Below are positions 41,667 through 52,550 of a stretch of 64,000 nt of DNA, one piece after another (position 1 is the stretch's first letter; every line of letters starts with the position of its first letter). The DNA is from Veronia pacifica (GTDB lineage Bacteria; Pseudomonadota; Gammaproteobacteria; Enterobacterales; Vibrionaceae). The position numbers were made by a program, and so were the translations under genes. The notes under the pieces are model-generated. The model saw only the letters and a list, made by a program, of their open reading frames with translations. It was not told the origin of the DNA and ran no database searches. The DNA lies in assembly GCF_001707825.1 (NCBI RefSeq), contig NZ_LYBM01000008.1:59187-123186 (forward strand). The letters are read 5' to 3'.

Positions 41667-43361
41667 TTATTTTTTAACCGGCGTGTTTGGTAGGTCCAGC
41701 AAAGGCAAATCCAGATTTTGCTCTTTGGCACAATTCACAGCGATGTCATACCCCGCGTCTGCATGACGCATTACACCGGTCGCTGGGTCGTTGTGAAGCA
41801 CGCGACCAACACGTTTGGCTGCATCGTCGGTACCGTCACAAACAATGACAACACCTGAGTGTTGTGAGAAGCCCATGCCAACACCGCCGCCATGGTGCAG
41901 GGATACCCATGTCGCACCAGACGCTGTGTTGAGCAGTGCGTTCAGCAGAGGCCAGTCTGATACAGCATCTGAGCCATCCAGCATGCCTTCTGTTTCGCGG
42001 TTCGGGCTGGCAACAGATCCTGAATCCAGGTGGTCACGGCCGATCACGATTGGCGCTTTCAGCTCGCCGTTTTTCACCATTTCGTTAAAGGCCAGAGCCA
42101 GACGTGCACGGTCTTTCAGACCTACCCAACAGATACGGGCAGGCAGGCCTTGAAACTGAATGCGCTCGCGGGCCATATCCAGCCAGTTATGTAGGTGAGG
42201 GTTATCTGGGATCAGCTCTTTCACTTTCTGATCGGTTTTGTAGATATCCTCAGGATCACCAGACAATGCCGCCCAGCGGAAAGGACCAATACCCTCACAG
42301 AACAACGGACGGATATAGGCAGGAACAAAGCCCGGGAAGTTGAATGCGTCTTCAACACCGGTCTCCAGTGCCATCTGACGGATATTGTTGCCATAGTCCA
42401 AAGTAGCAGCGCCACGCTGTTGCAGCGTCAGCATCGCACGGACCTGAACCGCCATTGCCGCTTTGGCAGCTGATACCACACCAGATTCATCTTTCTGACG
42501 CTCATCGGCAGCTTTATTCATGCTCCAGCCCTGTGGCAGGTAGCCATTGAGGGGGTCATGAGCGGATGTTTGGTCGGTGACGACATCGGGTGTAATGCCA
42601 CGTTTAACCAGCTCAGGGAATATGTCGGCAGCATTGCCCAGTAGGCCAATGGAAATCGGCGTCTGGTTATCGAGTGATTCTTGCAACATCTCAAGCGCTT
42701 CATCCAGTGACGTCGCTTTTTTATCGACGTAACCGGTGCGAAGGCGATAATCGATACGGCTTTCATCACATTCAACGGCAATCATTGAGAAGCCTGCCAT
42801 GGTGCCAGCCAGTGGCTGTGCGCCACCCATACCGCCAAGTCCACCCGTCAGGATCCAGCGTCCTGTTGCATCACCATCGAAGTGCTTTTTGGCGACGGCA
42901 ACGAACGTTTCGTAAGTGCCCTGAACAATGCCTTGTGAGCCAATGTAAATCCAGCTGCCGGCAGTCATTTGTCCGTACATTGCCAGACCTTGCTTATCCA
43001 GCTCGTTGAAATGCTCCCAGTTTGCCCAGTGAGGTACCAGATTTGAGTTCGCAATCAGTACCCGTGGCGCATCTTTATGGGTTGGAAACACCCCAACAGG
43101 CTTGCCTGATTGAACTAAAAGCGTTTGATCATCTTCAAGGCGCTTCAACACCTCAACAATTTTGTCATAACATTCCCAGTTACGCGCCGCACGGCCAATG
43201 CCACCATAAACCACTAGTGAATGTGGATGCTCCGCAACGTCAGGATGCAGATTGTTCATCAGCATACGCAGTGGCGCTTCGGTCAGCCATGACTTTGCGT
43301 TCAGCTCAGTACCAGTGGGGGCTTTGATTGTCCTTGTGGTATCCAGACGTGGGTCTGTCAT
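41667..43361 (-). CDS. hutU: Urocanate hydratase (urocanase)
   Basis: Converts urocanate to imidazolonepropionate using tightly bound NAD+. The 564-aa protein has the glycine-rich NAD site [12 protein letters not shown], the N-terminal block [13 protein letters not shown] and the C-terminal [11 protein letters not shown]. The length is normal. Its ATG overlaps the hutG stop (TGATG), so translation is coupled. Confidence 0.97.
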   Translation of the reverse strand: MTDPRLDTTRTIKAPTGTELNAKSWLTEAPLRMLMNNLHPDVAEHPHSLVVYGGIGRAARNWECYDKIVEVLKRLEDDQTLLVQSGKPVGVFPTHKDAPRVLIANSNLVPHWANWEHFNELDKQGLAMYGQMTAGSWIYIGSQGIVQGTYETFVAVAKKHFDGDATGRWILTGGLGGMGGAQPLAGTMAGFSMIAVECDESRIDYRLRTGYVDKKATSLDEALEMLQESLDNQTPISIGLLGNAADIFPELVKRGITPDVVTDQTSAHDPLNGYLPQGWSMNKAADERQKDESGVVSAAKAAMAVQVRAMLTLQQRGAATLDYGNNIRQMALETGVEDAFNFPGFVPAYIRPLFCEGIGPFRWAALSGDPEDIYKTDQKVKELIPDNPHLHNWLDMARERIQFQGLPARICWVGLKDRARLALAFNEMVKNGELKAPIVIGRDHLDSGSVASPNRETEGMLDGSDAVSDWPLLNALLNTASGATWVSLHHGGGVGMGFSQHSGVVIVCDGTDDAAKRVGRVLHNDPATGVMRHADAGYDIAVNCAKEQNLDLPLLDLPNTPVKK

Positions 43362-44365
43362 CAGATAACTCCTTGTTGTTCATGAAATGCCGGTAAGTTG
43401 CGTGCAATTGTCCATATCAGACGCGCCGCAAGCCGGGCAGTATGTCCGTCAATATCAAATCTTGGGTTGTATTCTGCGATGTCAGCGAGGCGGATCTTTC
43501 TGTCGCCGTCTGCATTTTTCGCGTTCAGAATAAGGGATAACAGTGCTTCTACCATGGGGTATGCCACGCCGTGTGGTGCTGGAGCGGATACGCCCGGTGC
43601 AACCGCTGCGGGAAACACATCAAGGTCTATGGTGAGATAGAGCCAGTCACAGCGCTCGATAAATTCAGAGAGTCGGGCTGTAATGCTGTCAAAGTTTCGC
43701 TCGTTAAACTCAGTATCCTCAACGGTGAGCACTGAGAGATCGTTAGCTTTTTTAAACAGCGCCTGAGTATTCGAGGTACTGCTGACGCCGAGGCAGGCAT
43801 ATTCAAACGGCCACTGCCTGTTATGGCAGTATTCGGCAACCTGTGCGAAGGGCGTGCCTGAACTGCCGTGTGCACTTTCGCCACTCGGGGTTCTGAGATC
43901 AAAGTGTGCATCAAAGTTGATGATGCCAACGCGAGGTGCTCTTTCTGTGCCTTTTTGCTGAAGATGGTTGGCAAGGCCTTGAAAAGAGGCCCATGCGATC
44001 TCGTGTCCGCCACCTATGATGATGGGGAAGTGTTGTTGCCGTAGGGCTTCGCTGATATCTGCAGCAAGGATACGCTGAGCTTTTGCCAGATCATGATCAT
44101 CACAACGGGTGTCACCTCCGTCATAGAGGTATCCGTGATGATGCCAGGCAAGATTGGCCAGCGCTTTTCTTACTTCTGTCGGACCATTGTAGGCACCGAC
44201 GCGCCCTTTGTTTCGGGCGACACCTTCATCGCAGGCAAATCCCAGGATCATAGTGCCCGGATGGGTGGCCTCTTCGGCTGATTGCACCTTGTTGTGCAAC
44301 CTAAGACCCAGATCTCCGTCTTCCGGATCGCTGCGGCCTGTCCATGCTGAAAGGTCGATGCTCAT
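43361..44365 (-). CDS. hutG: Formimidoylglutamase
   Basis: Arginase-family metalloenzyme of 334 aa that hydrolyses N-formimino-L-glutamate to glutamate and formamide. The manganese-binding motifs are all present: [14 protein letters not shown] and TIDLDVFP. The start overlaps the hutI stop and its end overlaps the hutU start, consistent with one polycistronic message. The presence of an arginase-type HutG implies the four-step route releasing formamide. Confidence 0.95.
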   Translation of the reverse strand: MSIDLSAWTGRSDPEDGDLGLRLHNKVQSAEEATHPGTMILGFACDEGVARNKGRVGAYNGPTEVRKALANLAWHHHGYLYDGGDTRCDDHDLAKAQRILAADISEALRQQHFPIIIGGGHEIAWASFQGLANHLQQKGTERAPRVGIINFDAHFDLRTPSGESAHGSSGTPFAQVAEYCHNRQWPFEYACLGVSSTSNTQALFKKANDLSVLTVEDTEFNERNFDSITARLSEFIERCDWLYLTIDLDVFPAAVAPGVSAPAPHGVAYPMVEALLSLILNAKNADGDRKIRLADIAEYNPRFDIDGHTARLAARLIWTIARNLPAFHEQQGVI

Positions 44366-45573
44366 AAATCACTGCTCCTTTCGCCCTTGAGGTAACGTGC
44401 ATGGAGTGACGGCAGACCAATCTGATAACTGAGCTGTGCTGGTTCATTCAGATCCCAGACTGCAAAATCAGCATCAAAGCCTGCGGCGATTTGTCCTTTA
44501 TTGTGTAGTCCCAGAGCCTGTGCTGCATGACGTGTGACACCGTATAAATTTTCCTTTGGTGTCATACCGAACAGGGTCGAGCCCATATTCATCATCATGG
44601 TCAGGCTTGCAAAAGGTGAAGTGCCGGGATTGAAATCTGTGGCCAGCGCGATAGGAACGCCATTTTTGCGCAGCAGATTAACTGGTGGCTTCTGAGTTTC
44701 ACGGAGAAAATAGAATGCGCCTGGTAAGAGTGTCGCGACTGTACCGTGTCTGGCGAGTGTCTCCACTCCAACCATATCGATGTATTCAACGTGGTCGACG
44801 GAGGTTGCCCCCATGCGTGCTGCCAGTGCACTGCCGCCCTGATTGGTCAGTTGTTCGGTGTGACCTTTAATTTTTAAACCATGTGCCTGAGCAGCTTCAA
44901 ATACCCGGCCGCATTGAGCGGGGGTGAAGGCAATGGACTCACAAAAAACATCAACAGCATCAGCAAGATCATCTTCAGCGGCTGCCGGGATCATTTCTTC
45001 ACATACCAGATTGATGTAGTCGTCACTGTGTCCCTGGAATTCAGGTGGTATCGCGTGAGCACCGAGAAGTGTGGTGGTAATGTTGACTTCAAGCTGTTCG
45101 CCGAGGTTTCTTGCAGCCTGGAGCATTTTGAGCTCATCTTTCAGTGTCAGGCCATAGCCGCTCTTTATTTCTATGGTAGTGACGCCGTCACGCATTAAAG
45201 CCTGTGCACGGGGAACAGCAAGTTCAGTAAGCTGTTCAACGCTGGCAGCTCGCGTTGCTTTCACTGTCGATAAGATGCCGCCGCCCCGACGGGAAATCTC
45301 CTCGTAAGGTACTCCGTTAAGGCGCATTTCAAACTCAGCAGCCCTGTCACCCGCGTGAATTAGGTGGGTGTGTGAGTCGATGAGACCGGGTGTGACAAGT
45401 CGTCCACCCAGAGACGTAACCTCGCAGTCACCATCGTTGATATTTTCGCCGACGGCAGTTATCACGCCGTCTTCAACCAGAATGTTGCAATGTTCTTTGA
45501 CTTGATAGCCATCAATGTCATTAACCGGGCTGTCCATGGTGACAACGCGGCAGTCTTTAAATATCCGTTTCAT
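44362..45573 (-). CDS. hutI: Imidazolonepropionase
   Basis: Amidohydrolase-superfamily enzyme of 403 aa that opens imidazolonepropionate to formiminoglutamate. The metal-binding motif DSHTHLIHAGDR and later His/Asp ligands (TEQLTNQGG, LATDFNPGT) are visible. Start choice: ATG 45573 (MKRIFKD) is preferred by family alignment; an in-frame GTG four codons earlier is possible but directly abuts the SD-like AAGGTGA. It is first gene of hutIGUH, just downstream of a perfect palindrome that is the likely HutC operator. Confidence 0.95.
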   Translation of the reverse strand: MKRIFKDCRVVTMDSPVNDIDGYQVKEHCNILVEDGVITAVGENINDGDCEVTSLGGRLVTPGLIDSHTHLIHAGDRAAEFEMRLNGVPYEEISRRGGGILSTVKATRAASVEQLTELAVPRAQALMRDGVTTIEIKSGYGLTLKDELKMLQAARNLGEQLEVNITTTLLGAHAIPPEFQGHSDDYINLVCEEMIPAAAEDDLADAVDVFCESIAFTPAQCGRVFEAAQAHGLKIKGHTEQLTNQGGSALAARMGATSVDHVEYIDMVGVETLARHGTVATLLPGAFYFLRETQKPPVNLLRKNGVPIALATDFNPGTSPFASLTMMMNMGSTLFGMTPKENLYGVTRHAAQALGLHNKGQIAAGFDADFAVWDLNEPAQLSYQIGLPSLHARYLKGERSSDL

Positions 45574-45957
45574 GTGCTCTGACACTCACCTTTATGTCTA
45601 TACAAATGTATAGACAAATATGAAGTAAATATCAAGAGTCAGTGATACAAAGACGTGACACCGCTTGTAAAGCTGAATGACCAGAGCTTAATTTTCAGTC
45701 ATTTATCCTGCAATAAGATCGTACTTTGCCATTTGTCACTGGATAGTAAACATATGAACAGGAATATGTGTTAGCGAACAGCAGGGCGGTATTGGCAGTC
45801 AATTACGTCAGTTTTGACAGCGAAATGACAGATGAATGACTGCTAACTAATAGAAAAGAGACACTTTACACATTGGGCGTGCAGTCTAAGATACGCTCTT
45901 TAGAAGACTGCCATCGCGAATATAGTGTGGGTTCAATAGGTCATGTGATGGCAAGCC
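45574..45957. other. hutI promoter region
   Basis: About 380 bases between hutC and hutI holding the hut operon promoter and the palindromic operator listed separately. Nothing else was recognised. Confidence 0.5.
45595..45616. promoter_or_regulatory. HutC-type operator in front of hutI
   Basis: A perfect inverted repeat with 9-bp arms, TGTCTATAC (45595-45603) and GTATAGACA (45608-45616), spaced by AAAT, 22 nt upstream of the hutI ATG. It resembles the TGTATAGACA-type sites of HutC repressors. Urocanate bound to HutC would be expected to release it. Confidence 0.8.
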
Positions 45958-46668
45958 TTATGAAGATACATTGACCCTAGCACTGAGTTTGTATCGATCA
46001 CCGGGGTGATAAAGGAGCGCTGAGCTGATCAGTTGTTGGCCGCTCCACGTCCGACGATGCAGTAAAAGACAAGGTTTCGTGGGTGAAATATCCAACAGTC
46101 GTGCAATGTTCGGCGGCGGCAGAATTGCCTCCACGGTATGCTCGATGGTACTGAGTGGACAGTTCTGCATAAGATATTGATGCGGGGTGATTTCATTAAA
46201 ATCTTGACTGAGATAATGGCGTGCAAAGTCTGGATTAACCCACCGTACCTCGACCTGTATAGCTTTATCCTCTTCATAGTGCACAATTTCAGTTTTAAAT
46301 ACCGCTGAACCCAGCATTACCCCCAGACGCATGGCAACATCTTCAGGCGCAATAATGCTCTTTTGCAGTACGACTTCGCTATGGTGGTGGTGGCCTCGCT
46401 CTTTTATTTCGTCCGCGATATTTCTGATATCCATCAGCGGCGATTCTGCTTTGCTTTGACATACAAAGGTGCCAAGGCGGGGAGTGCGCTCCAGTAAACC
46501 CTGATTAACCAAATCCCTCACTGCTTTATTGACTGTCATCCGGCTGACTGAAAATTGCTCACACAATTCGGCTTCTGTCGGAATACGTGTGCCAACCGGC
46601 CACTCTCTTGAGTCGATTTTATTTTGTATATGGGTTTTGATTTGTTGGAATCTGGGCGCTTTTGTCAT
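45958..46668 (-). CDS. hutC: Histidine utilisation repressor, GntR family
   Basis: A 236-aa GntR/HutC regulator: an N-terminal winged HTH (GTRIPTEAELCEQFSVSRMTVNKAVRDLVNQG) followed by a UTRA ligand domain that binds urocanate in known HutC proteins. ATG 46668 is chosen because the family starts just before the HTH (TKAPRFQQIK). The frame extends 25 codons upstream, but those codons would run through the promoter and operator half-site. It is transcribed separately from hutIGUH, and the half-site at 46685-46697 suggests autoregulation. Confidence 0.92.
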   Translation of the reverse strand: MTKAPRFQQIKTHIQNKIDSREWPVGTRIPTEAELCEQFSVSRMTVNKAVRDLVNQGLLERTPRLGTFVCQSKAESPLMDIRNIADEIKERGHHHHSEVVLQKSIIAPEDVAMRLGVMLGSAVFKTEIVHYEEDKAIQVEVRWVNPDFARHYLSQDFNEITPHQYLMQNCPLSTIEHTVEAILPPPNIARLLDISPTKPCLLLHRRTWSGQQLISSALLYHPGDRYKLSARVNVSS

Positions 46669-46684
46669 TTCTACAACCAATAAT

Positions 46685-46697
46685 TGTGTATACAAAT
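46685..46697. promoter_or_regulatory. HutC-type half operator at the hutC promoter
   Basis: TGTGTATACAAAT differs at one base from the left arm plus spacer of the hutI operator (TGTCTATACAAAT). The second arm is degenerate. It ends 17 nt upstream of the hutC ATG. Confidence 0.6.
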
Positions 46698-46816
46698 AAG
46701 GTAGTATAAATGATTGGCAGAAATCAAGCGTTGCACTTCGCAAATGGAGTCAGTCGGTTCCAGTTTGTTACCAGATGGAGGGATGTGGTGAAAGGGTGAG
46801 ATATTGAGTCAGCCCA

Positions 46817-46842
46817 AAAGCGACCCGGCTATGAGTCGCTTT
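46817..46842 (-). terminator. Terminator after the TTC38-like gene
   Basis: AAAGCGAC (46817-46824) pairs perfectly with GTCGCTTT (46835-46842) around a 10-nt loop; read on the - strand it ends in TTTT. It lies 55 nt beyond the stop of the upstream gene on that strand. Confidence 0.65.
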
Positions 46843-46897
46843 GTACTGTTGCATCGGAGATTTCATCCATCATAGATATTGCCAGAAAAGCCGCCGC

Positions 46898-48259
46898 TTA
46901 CCCCGAGACTTTCTGCAAATAGGGCGTGATTGAATCATTTAAGGTAAGTGAATCAATCTGTCTGGCTTTCGTCAGGTATCCATCAACATCGTTACCGATT
47001 ATTCGTTTCGCCAGTCTTTCCTTGAGAGCCGCTTTCATCATCGGCAGGTTTTCGCTGTTGCGATACGCCATTATCTGATACTGAAGAAACAAATCTTGCT
47101 GTGCGTGACTGCCACCCAATGCCAATTGATCATAACGAATTGGGGCGAGTCTGTCCGCTGCCCTCGCCGGATCACCCATATGGATATCCTCGATGGCCTT
47201 CGTTAATTGATAAGTCAGCCAAGGGTCATGATCTGATGATGACAGCCTGCGTGAAAGTTGATCATTCATTGATTTTAATTCGCCGAATCTTTCATTTCTG
47301 GCCAGCACAATTGCATTGTGGATATCAGTAAAGTCGTAGACATAGTCGAGTTTGGCATTTTCAACCGCCTCCAGCAGTTTCTTCCATCGGTCACCCACGT
47401 CGACACCAATGAAGCTCAGACGAGAAAGTAACGATGCACCATTTTGTATGTCTAGGTAAAAATCTGAGTTACCCGGATATACCTGCTGGTCGAATAGACT
47501 CAGGACTTTATCAACATTTCCCGACTCAAGGTGGAACAATGAAAGGTGCCACCATAGATGTCCGACAAAGGCATTGTGTTCATGAAACACGTGACTTTTA
47601 GGCTCTATCCAATCAATACCTTCTTCATTTCTGCCCTGCATTTCGAGAACATGCGCGACTGCATGAACGGCCCACATATCTGAGGGGTTCAGTTCAACGG
47701 CTCTGCGCGCATATTTCTCTGCCAGAGAATATTGTCCGAGCTCTTCCATCACGAAACCAACGGGTCCGATGAAAAAACCATAATCGGGTGTTGTCTCATC
47801 CCAGTAGGGCATCAATCTCGCGCATAGATCCGCGAGTCGGCGTCTTTGGCCCATCCAGAAGAGATTCATTGTCATTTGTCTGAATGCAACCAGATCGAAG
47901 GGCCATTTTGCTAAGATAGCGTCCCAGATTTCGATAGCACCTTTCAAATCACCTTTCGACCAGGTATTGACCGCATCTATATGTAATGATTCACGCTCTG
48001 TTGCTCCTTCTCTAAGAGAGTTGAGTTCAGAGCCTTTAATTGCCACATTGACGAGAGAGGAATAACGACCTTCGCTAGCCATACCATACGCCAACACAAC
48101 CCGTGCCATGATAAATTCGGGATATTCATCAATCAGCGGTTGCAGATAACTGCCGAGGTTGGGGCGGTAGTCGTATAGCTTTTGAATGACATCCTGATAT
48201 TTTTGTGCACCGGAATAATCAGTACCTGTCAGCGCAAGGCCTCTTACATCGGTAACCAT
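46898..48259 (-). CDS. Tetratricopeptide-repeat protein, TTC38-like
   Basis: A 453-aa cytoplasmic-looking protein with helical repeat character and no signal peptide or membrane segment. The block AVELNPSDMWAVHAVAHVLEMQGR and the following HLWWHLSLFHLESGN match the conserved core of the TTC38 family, whose molecular role is unknown. ATG 48259 is chosen for its excellent SD (GGAGG four nt upstream); the frame is open 15 codons further. It lies near an OsmC-like gene on the same strand (about 80 bp apart), possibly cotranscribed. Confidence 0.75.
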   Translation of the reverse strand: MVTDVRGLALTGTDYSGAQKYQDVIQKLYDYRPNLGSYLQPLIDEYPEFIMARVVLAYGMASEGRYSSLVNVAIKGSELNSLREGATERESLHIDAVNTWSKGDLKGAIEIWDAILAKWPFDLVAFRQMTMNLFWMGQRRRLADLCARLMPYWDETTPDYGFFIGPVGFVMEELGQYSLAEKYARRAVELNPSDMWAVHAVAHVLEMQGRNEEGIDWIEPKSHVFHEHNAFVGHLWWHLSLFHLESGNVDKVLSLFDQQVYPGNSDFYLDIQNGASLLSRLSFIGVDVGDRWKKLLEAVENAKLDYVYDFTDIHNAIVLARNERFGELKSMNDQLSRRLSSSDHDPWLTYQLTKAIEDIHMGDPARAADRLAPIRYDQLALGGSHAQQDLFLQYQIMAYRNSENLPMMKAALKERLAKRIIGNDVDGYLTKARQIDSLTLNDSITPYLQKVSG

Positions 48260-48338
48260 AATACCTCCAGTATTTATGAAGCGTGCCACCTCATCGAGTG
48301 ACACGCGGTGTAGTTTTTTACGTTTTGTTTACGTTGTT

Positions 48339-48752
48339 TTATACAAGCTTGATGGTCAGTGATATGTCTGTACCAGCAAATAGTCTGGATATAGGACATT
48401 TTTGCTTGGCGACAGCTGCCTGCTCCTGAAGGACTTCGTCAGTAAGGCCATCGGCGGATACGGTAGAGTCGAGTTCAATCTTTGTTATCTTGGGCCCGTC
48501 GTCTTCCCCGAGATGGACAGTTGCAGTGGTATTAATCGTCGGATTGAGTCCTTTCTCTGACAAGAGGGCAGATAAAAACATAGAAAAACAGCCAGAGTGA
48601 GCAGCACCGACCAGCTCTTCCGGGTTAGTACCTTCTCCATTTTCAAAACGCGATGCAAAGGTAAATGGACCGGATACATCGCCATATTGCATGTTCCCTT
48701 TACCGTCTTTTAGGGTACCTTCCCATGTTGCCTTTGCTTGTTGCACAGCCAT
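48339..48752 (-). CDS. OsmC/Ohr-family peroxiredoxin-like protein
   Basis: A 137-aa protein predicted to reduce organic hydroperoxides with two redox cysteines, one in AAHSGCFSM (about residue 55) and the other in KQKCPIS (about residue 118). Spacing and length fit the OsmC subfamily. The SD AAGGAG is well placed before ATG 48752. It probably contributes to osmotic or oxidative stress defence, as OsmC does in enterics. Confidence 0.9.
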   Translation of the reverse strand: MAVQQAKATWEGTLKDGKGNMQYGDVSGPFTFASRFENGEGTNPEELVGAAHSGCFSMFLSALLSEKGLNPTINTTATVHLGEDDGPKITKIELDSTVSADGLTDEVLQEQAAVAKQKCPISRLFAGTDISLTIKLV

Positions 48753-49044
48753 AAAAAGCTCCTTTTATCATTAAGTTGCATATTAAATGCGGTAAGCCAA
48801 CTCTTCGTTACAGCTTCTTGTGTTGCTAATAGAAAATGTAATAGCGCATACCTAAAGGGGCAACGAATAAAAATTTCCTTTGAAAAAAGTTTTACTTTCG
48901 AGTCAAGGTGGCAATAACTGATTAAAGTGCTTCTCTGTTCAAGAGATCACATCATGTAATGTAATTGTCATGTACATTTCTCAAAAATGTAATTGCAGCC
49001 TGAAAAACTCAGGCCGCTTTGACTTTACTTTGAGAAGGACCCCG

Positions 49045-50256
49045 ATGAAAAATATTGCTTTGAGATCAGTATCAGCTGTTGTGTTGTCTTCACTTTCGTT
49101 ATTCACTTTTGCCGACAACATACAGCTTGGTCCAAGACCTTTTTATTTGGTCGACGATATGGATAAAAGTCCATTAAAAACACGTCTTGAATCCTGTGAG
49201 AGCGGGCCGTTTAAAAAGAGTGAGTTCTCGATTGGGCACCGCGGCGCTCCGATGCAATTTCCTGAACATACCCGGGAGTCCTACATTGCAGCGGCCAGGA
49301 TGGGGGCGGGCATACTGGAATGTGATGTCACCTTCACAAAAGACAAAGAGCTGGTTTGCCGGCATTCTCAAAATGATTTGCATACCACGACGGATGTTCT
49401 TGCCTATCCTGATCTGGCATCTAAATGCTCGGTTCCTTTTACGCCTGCTAATCCTGATAAAAATGAAGAAGCAAAGGTTGAATGCCGGACATCGGATTTC
49501 ACGTTGGCAGAATTTCGACGTTTGAAGGGAAAAATGGATGGTGCTAATCCTATGGCAACCACGCCTGAAGATTACATGAAGGGTACACCGGGCTGGAGAA
49601 CGGACCTTTACGCCAGTCGTGGCACACTAATGACTCATGCTGAGAGTATTGCGCTATTTAAATCACTGGGTGTGAAAATGACGCCAGAGCTCAAGTCGCC
49701 AGCCGTAGAGATGCCATATCAGGGATTCTCACAGCAAGACTATGCGCAGAAATTAATTAATGAGTACAAAGCAGCGAGTGTTGCGCCACAGGATGTATTT
49801 GCTCAGTCATTCAACTTGTCTGATGTGAAATACTGGATAAGTAAAGAGGCGGACTTTGGCAAACAGGCGGTGTACCTTGATTCTCGTATGTACGATGACG
49901 AAACATGGCGTCCCTCTGCTTCTGATATGAAAGCGCTGGCAGATTCGGGGGTGAATATTATTGCTCCACCGCTTTACGCACTGGTCACCCAGAACAACAG
50001 CAAGGAAATGGTGCCTTCAGAATACGCTAAGCTGGCAAAGAATGCGGGTCTTGGCATTATTACATGGACACTTGAGCGTTCTGGGCCATTAGTTAACGGT
50101 GGCGGTTGGTATTATCAATCAGTGCAGGATGCCACGAATAACGATGGCGATACGTTCAAACTGCTTGATGTATTGGCTAAGCAGGTTGGTGTAAAAGCGG
50201 TGTTCTCTGACTGGCCAGCCACGACGACCTACTATGCAAACTGTATGGGGATTTAA
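49045..50256 (+). CDS. Glycerophosphodiester phosphodiesterase, periplasmic GlpQ-like
   Basis: Hydrolyses glycerophosphodiesters to glycerol-3-phosphate and an alcohol. The 403-aa protein starts with a signal peptide ([23 protein letters not shown]), so it is probably exported. Catalytic and metal-binding motifs follow: [22 protein letters not shown] and a His in [11 protein letters not shown] 49045, with GAGAAGGA upstream, is preferred over the open extension to 48970, which lacks signal-peptide character. It is longer than E. coli GlpQ (358 aa) and may be a related subfamily. It is a single gene followed by a terminator. Confidence 0.85.
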   Translation: MKNIALRSVSAVVLSSLSLFTFADNIQLGPRPFYLVDDMDKSPLKTRLESCESGPFKKSEFSIGHRGAPMQFPEHTRESYIAAARMGAGILECDVTFTKDKELVCRHSQNDLHTTTDVLAYPDLASKCSVPFTPANPDKNEEAKVECRTSDFTLAEFRRLKGKMDGANPMATTPEDYMKGTPGWRTDLYASRGTLMTHAESIALFKSLGVKMTPELKSPAVEMPYQGFSQQDYAQKLINEYKAASVAPQDVFAQSFNLSDVKYWISKEADFGKQAVYLDSRMYDDETWRPSASDMKALADSGVNIIAPPLYALVTQNNSKEMVPSEYAKLAKNAGLGIITWTLERSGPLVNGGGWYYQSVQDATNNDGDTFKLLDVLAKQVGVKAVFSDWPATTTYYANCMGI

Positions 50257-50293
50257 CGTTCGGTAGCTGCGAGGCTAAAACGCACTATTTATG

Positions 50294-50322
50294 ACAGGTC
50301 CTGTTTAAACAGGGCCTGTTTC
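50294..50322 (+). terminator. Terminator after the GlpQ-like gene
   Basis: ACAGGTCCTGTTT (50294-50306) is complementary to AAACAGGGCCTGT (50307-50319) with one G-T pair, followed by TTTC. It lies 37 nt after the stop. Confidence 0.7.
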
Positions 50323-50470
50323 TATCCAATGAAAAATCTTCTTCTGTTTGCTGTATCACTCGAATTTTTAAGCATAAAGGTTCAGATGATTGTGGTATTT
50401 GAGCTGATTTAATCGCTGTTCTGCTTATTCAGTTGCAATCTTACTTCAGCCAGATACAATCCCCCATTCG

Positions 50471-50515
50471 GTTCGGGCACAGTGATTTTGACTTGTACCA
50501 AAAACTGTGCCGAAC
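50471..50515 (+). promoter_or_regulatory. thrS: thrS leader upstream stem-loop (domain 4-like)
   Basis: GTTCGGGCACAGT (50471-50483) pairs with ACTGTGCCGAAC (50504-50515) with one bulged G and a 20-nt loop. It lies about 100-150 nt upstream of thrS, before the anticodon-like hairpin, in the place where the E. coli thrS operator has its second tRNA-like arm. Equivalence is inferred from position, not from sequence identity. Confidence 0.55.
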
Positions 50516-50576
50516 GAGCCATCAACTATTCGAGCATTATTCTTCGCTTTAGATTAATGCAAACAAACATTAACAA

Positions 50577-50597
50577 GTGCTACTTCGTGTGTAGCAC
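50577..50597 (+). promoter_or_regulatory. thrS: thrS operator hairpin mimicking the tRNA-Thr anticodon arm
   Basis: A perfect 7-bp stem (GTGCTAC/GTAGCAC) closes a 7-nt loop TTCGTGT. Read as an anticodon loop this is T32-T33-CGT-G37-T38, i.e. the Thr anticodon CGU, placed 31-33 nt before the thrS ATG. In E. coli, ThrRS binds such a hairpin in its own mRNA and blocks ribosome entry. The SD AGGA (50608-50611) lies just downstream. Confidence 0.8.
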
Positions 50598-50618
50598 CAC
50601 TGTGTATAGGACATAAAC

Positions 50619-52547
50619 ATGCCTGTAATTACTCTTCCTGACGGCAGTCAGCGTTCCTTCGATAACCCTGTTTCCACCTATGATGTAGCCGCTGACATTG
50701 GTCCCGGCCTTGCAAAAGCATGTATCGCAGGTCGCGTTGACGGGCAGCGTGTTGACGCACATGACCTTATTGAAAATGATGCCAGCCTTGAAATCATCAC
50801 AGCGAAAGATGAAGACGGTCTGGAAATCATTCGTCACTCTTGTGCTCACCTTCTGGGTCACGCGATTAAGCAGCTTTTTCCCCACGTCAAAATGGCAATT
50901 GGTCCAACTATCGATAATGGCTTCTATTACGATATCGATCTGGATCGCTCGCTGACGCAGGAAGATCTTGATGCGATAGAGAAGCGCATGAAAGAGCTGG
51001 CGAAAACCAAATATCAAGTGGTTAAGAAGAACGTCAGCTGGCAGGAAGCACGTGATACGTTTGAATCACGCGGCGAATCTTACAAGATGGAAATTCTGGA
51101 TGAAAACGTGTCGCACGACGACCGTCCAGGCCTTTACCATCATGAAGAATATATCGACATGTGTCGTGGTCCTCATGTACCTAACATGGGTTTCTGTCAG
51201 CATTTCAAAATCTTGAATGTTGCCGGTGCCTACTGGCGTGGTAACAGCGATAACAAGATGCTGCAACGCATTTACGGTACTGCATTTCAGGACAAGAAGC
51301 TGTTGAAAGCGCACCTTATCCGTCTTGAGGAGGCCGCAAAACGCGACCACCGTAAACTGGGTAAGCAACTTGACCTGTACCACATGCAGCAAGAAGCACC
51401 GGGTATGGTGTTCTGGCACCACAATGGTTGGACAGTATTCCGTGAGCTGGAAATGTTCATCCGTGAAAAACTGGCCGAATACGAATATCAGGAAGTGAAA
51501 GGTCCTCTGATCATGGACCGTGTCCTGTGGGAGCGTTCTGGTCACTGGGACAAGTATGCTGACTACATGTTCACCACCAGCTCTGAAAACCGTGAATATG
51601 CACTGAAGCCAATGAACTGTCCGGGTCACGTACAGATCTTCAATCAAGGTCTGAAATCCTACCGTGATCTGCCGCTTCGCATGGCCGAGTTCGGAAGCTG
51701 TCATCGTAACGAGCCGTCCGGTGCATTGCATGGGTTAATGCGTGTTCGTGGCTTTACTCAGGATGACGCTCACATCTTCTGTACCCCAGAGCAGGTACAA
51801 CAGGAAGTGACATCTTGTATTAAGATGGTCTACGACACGTACCAGACATTTGGCTTTGAAGACATCGTTGTAAAACTGTCTACCCGTCCTGAAATGCGCG
51901 TAGGTTCTGATGAGATGTGGGACCGTGCAGAGAAGGCATTGGCAGAAGCATTGACCAACATGGACATTCAATTTGAGATTCTGGAAGGCGAGGGCGCTTT
52001 CTATGGACCAAAAATTGAATTTACTTTGCATGATTGTTTGGATCGTGCGTGGCAATGTGGTACTGTGCAGCTCGATTTTGCACTGCCTGAACGTCTGGGC
52101 GCGACATATGTCGGTGAAGACAATGAACGTCACACACCAGTGATGATTCACCGCGCAATTCTTGGCTCGTTGGAACGTTTCATCGGTATTCTGATTGAAG
52201 AATATGCAGGACATTTCCCGAGCTGGTTAGCGCCTCAGCAAGCTGTCGTAATGAATATTACTGACAACCAAGGCGATTACGTTCATGAAGTTGCAAAAAA
52301 ACTGCAAAAAGCAGGATTTAGAGCCTCTGCGGACTTGAGAAACGAGAAGATTGGCTTTAAAATTCGCGAACATACTTTGAAGCGTGTGCCATATATGCTC
52401 GTTTGTGGTGACCAGGAAATGGAAGCTGGCGAGGTGGCAGTACGTACCCGCAAAGGTAAAGATTTGGGTAAATTCAAGATTGAAGAATTCATTTCTCTGC
52501 TTGAAAAAGAAGTTCGCGGTCGCACGCTCAATATTTTGGAGGAATAA
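50619..52547 (+). CDS. thrS: Threonyl-tRNA synthetase
   Basis: Class II aminoacyl-tRNA synthetase of 642 aa that charges tRNA-Thr. N-terminal TGS domain ([12 protein letters not shown]), then the editing domain with HxxxH ([10 protein letters not shown]) and a later Cys/His pair (MCRGPHVP), motif 2 ([22 protein letters not shown]), motif 3 ([16 protein letters not shown]) and a C-terminal anticodon-binding domain. Length and start are as in E. coli. Translation is probably autoregulated through the upstream hairpin. It is the first gene of thrS-infC-rpmI-rplT. Confidence 0.98.
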   Translation: MPVITLPDGSQRSFDNPVSTYDVAADIGPGLAKACIAGRVDGQRVDAHDLIENDASLEIITAKDEDGLEIIRHSCAHLLGHAIKQLFPHVKMAIGPTIDNGFYYDIDLDRSLTQEDLDAIEKRMKELAKTKYQVVKKNVSWQEARDTFESRGESYKMEILDENVSHDDRPGLYHHEEYIDMCRGPHVPNMGFCQHFKILNVAGAYWRGNSDNKMLQRIYGTAFQDKKLLKAHLIRLEEAAKRDHRKLGKQLDLYHMQQEAPGMVFWHHNGWTVFRELEMFIREKLAEYEYQEVKGPLIMDRVLWERSGHWDKYADYMFTTSSENREYALKPMNCPGHVQIFNQGLKSYRDLPLRMAEFGSCHRNEPSGALHGLMRVRGFTQDDAHIFCTPEQVQQEVTSCIKMVYDTYQTFGFEDIVVKLSTRPEMRVGSDEMWDRAEKALAEALTNMDIQFEILEGEGAFYGPKIEFTLHDCLDRAWQCGTVQLDFALPERLGATYVGEDNERHTPVMIHRAILGSLERFIGILIEEYAGHFPSWLAPQQAVVMNITDNQGDYVHEVAKKLQKAGFRASADLRNEKIGFKIREHTLKRVPYMLVCGDQEMEAGEVAVRTRKGKDLGKFKIEEFISLLEKEVRGRTLNILEE

Positions 52548-52550
52548 GGT

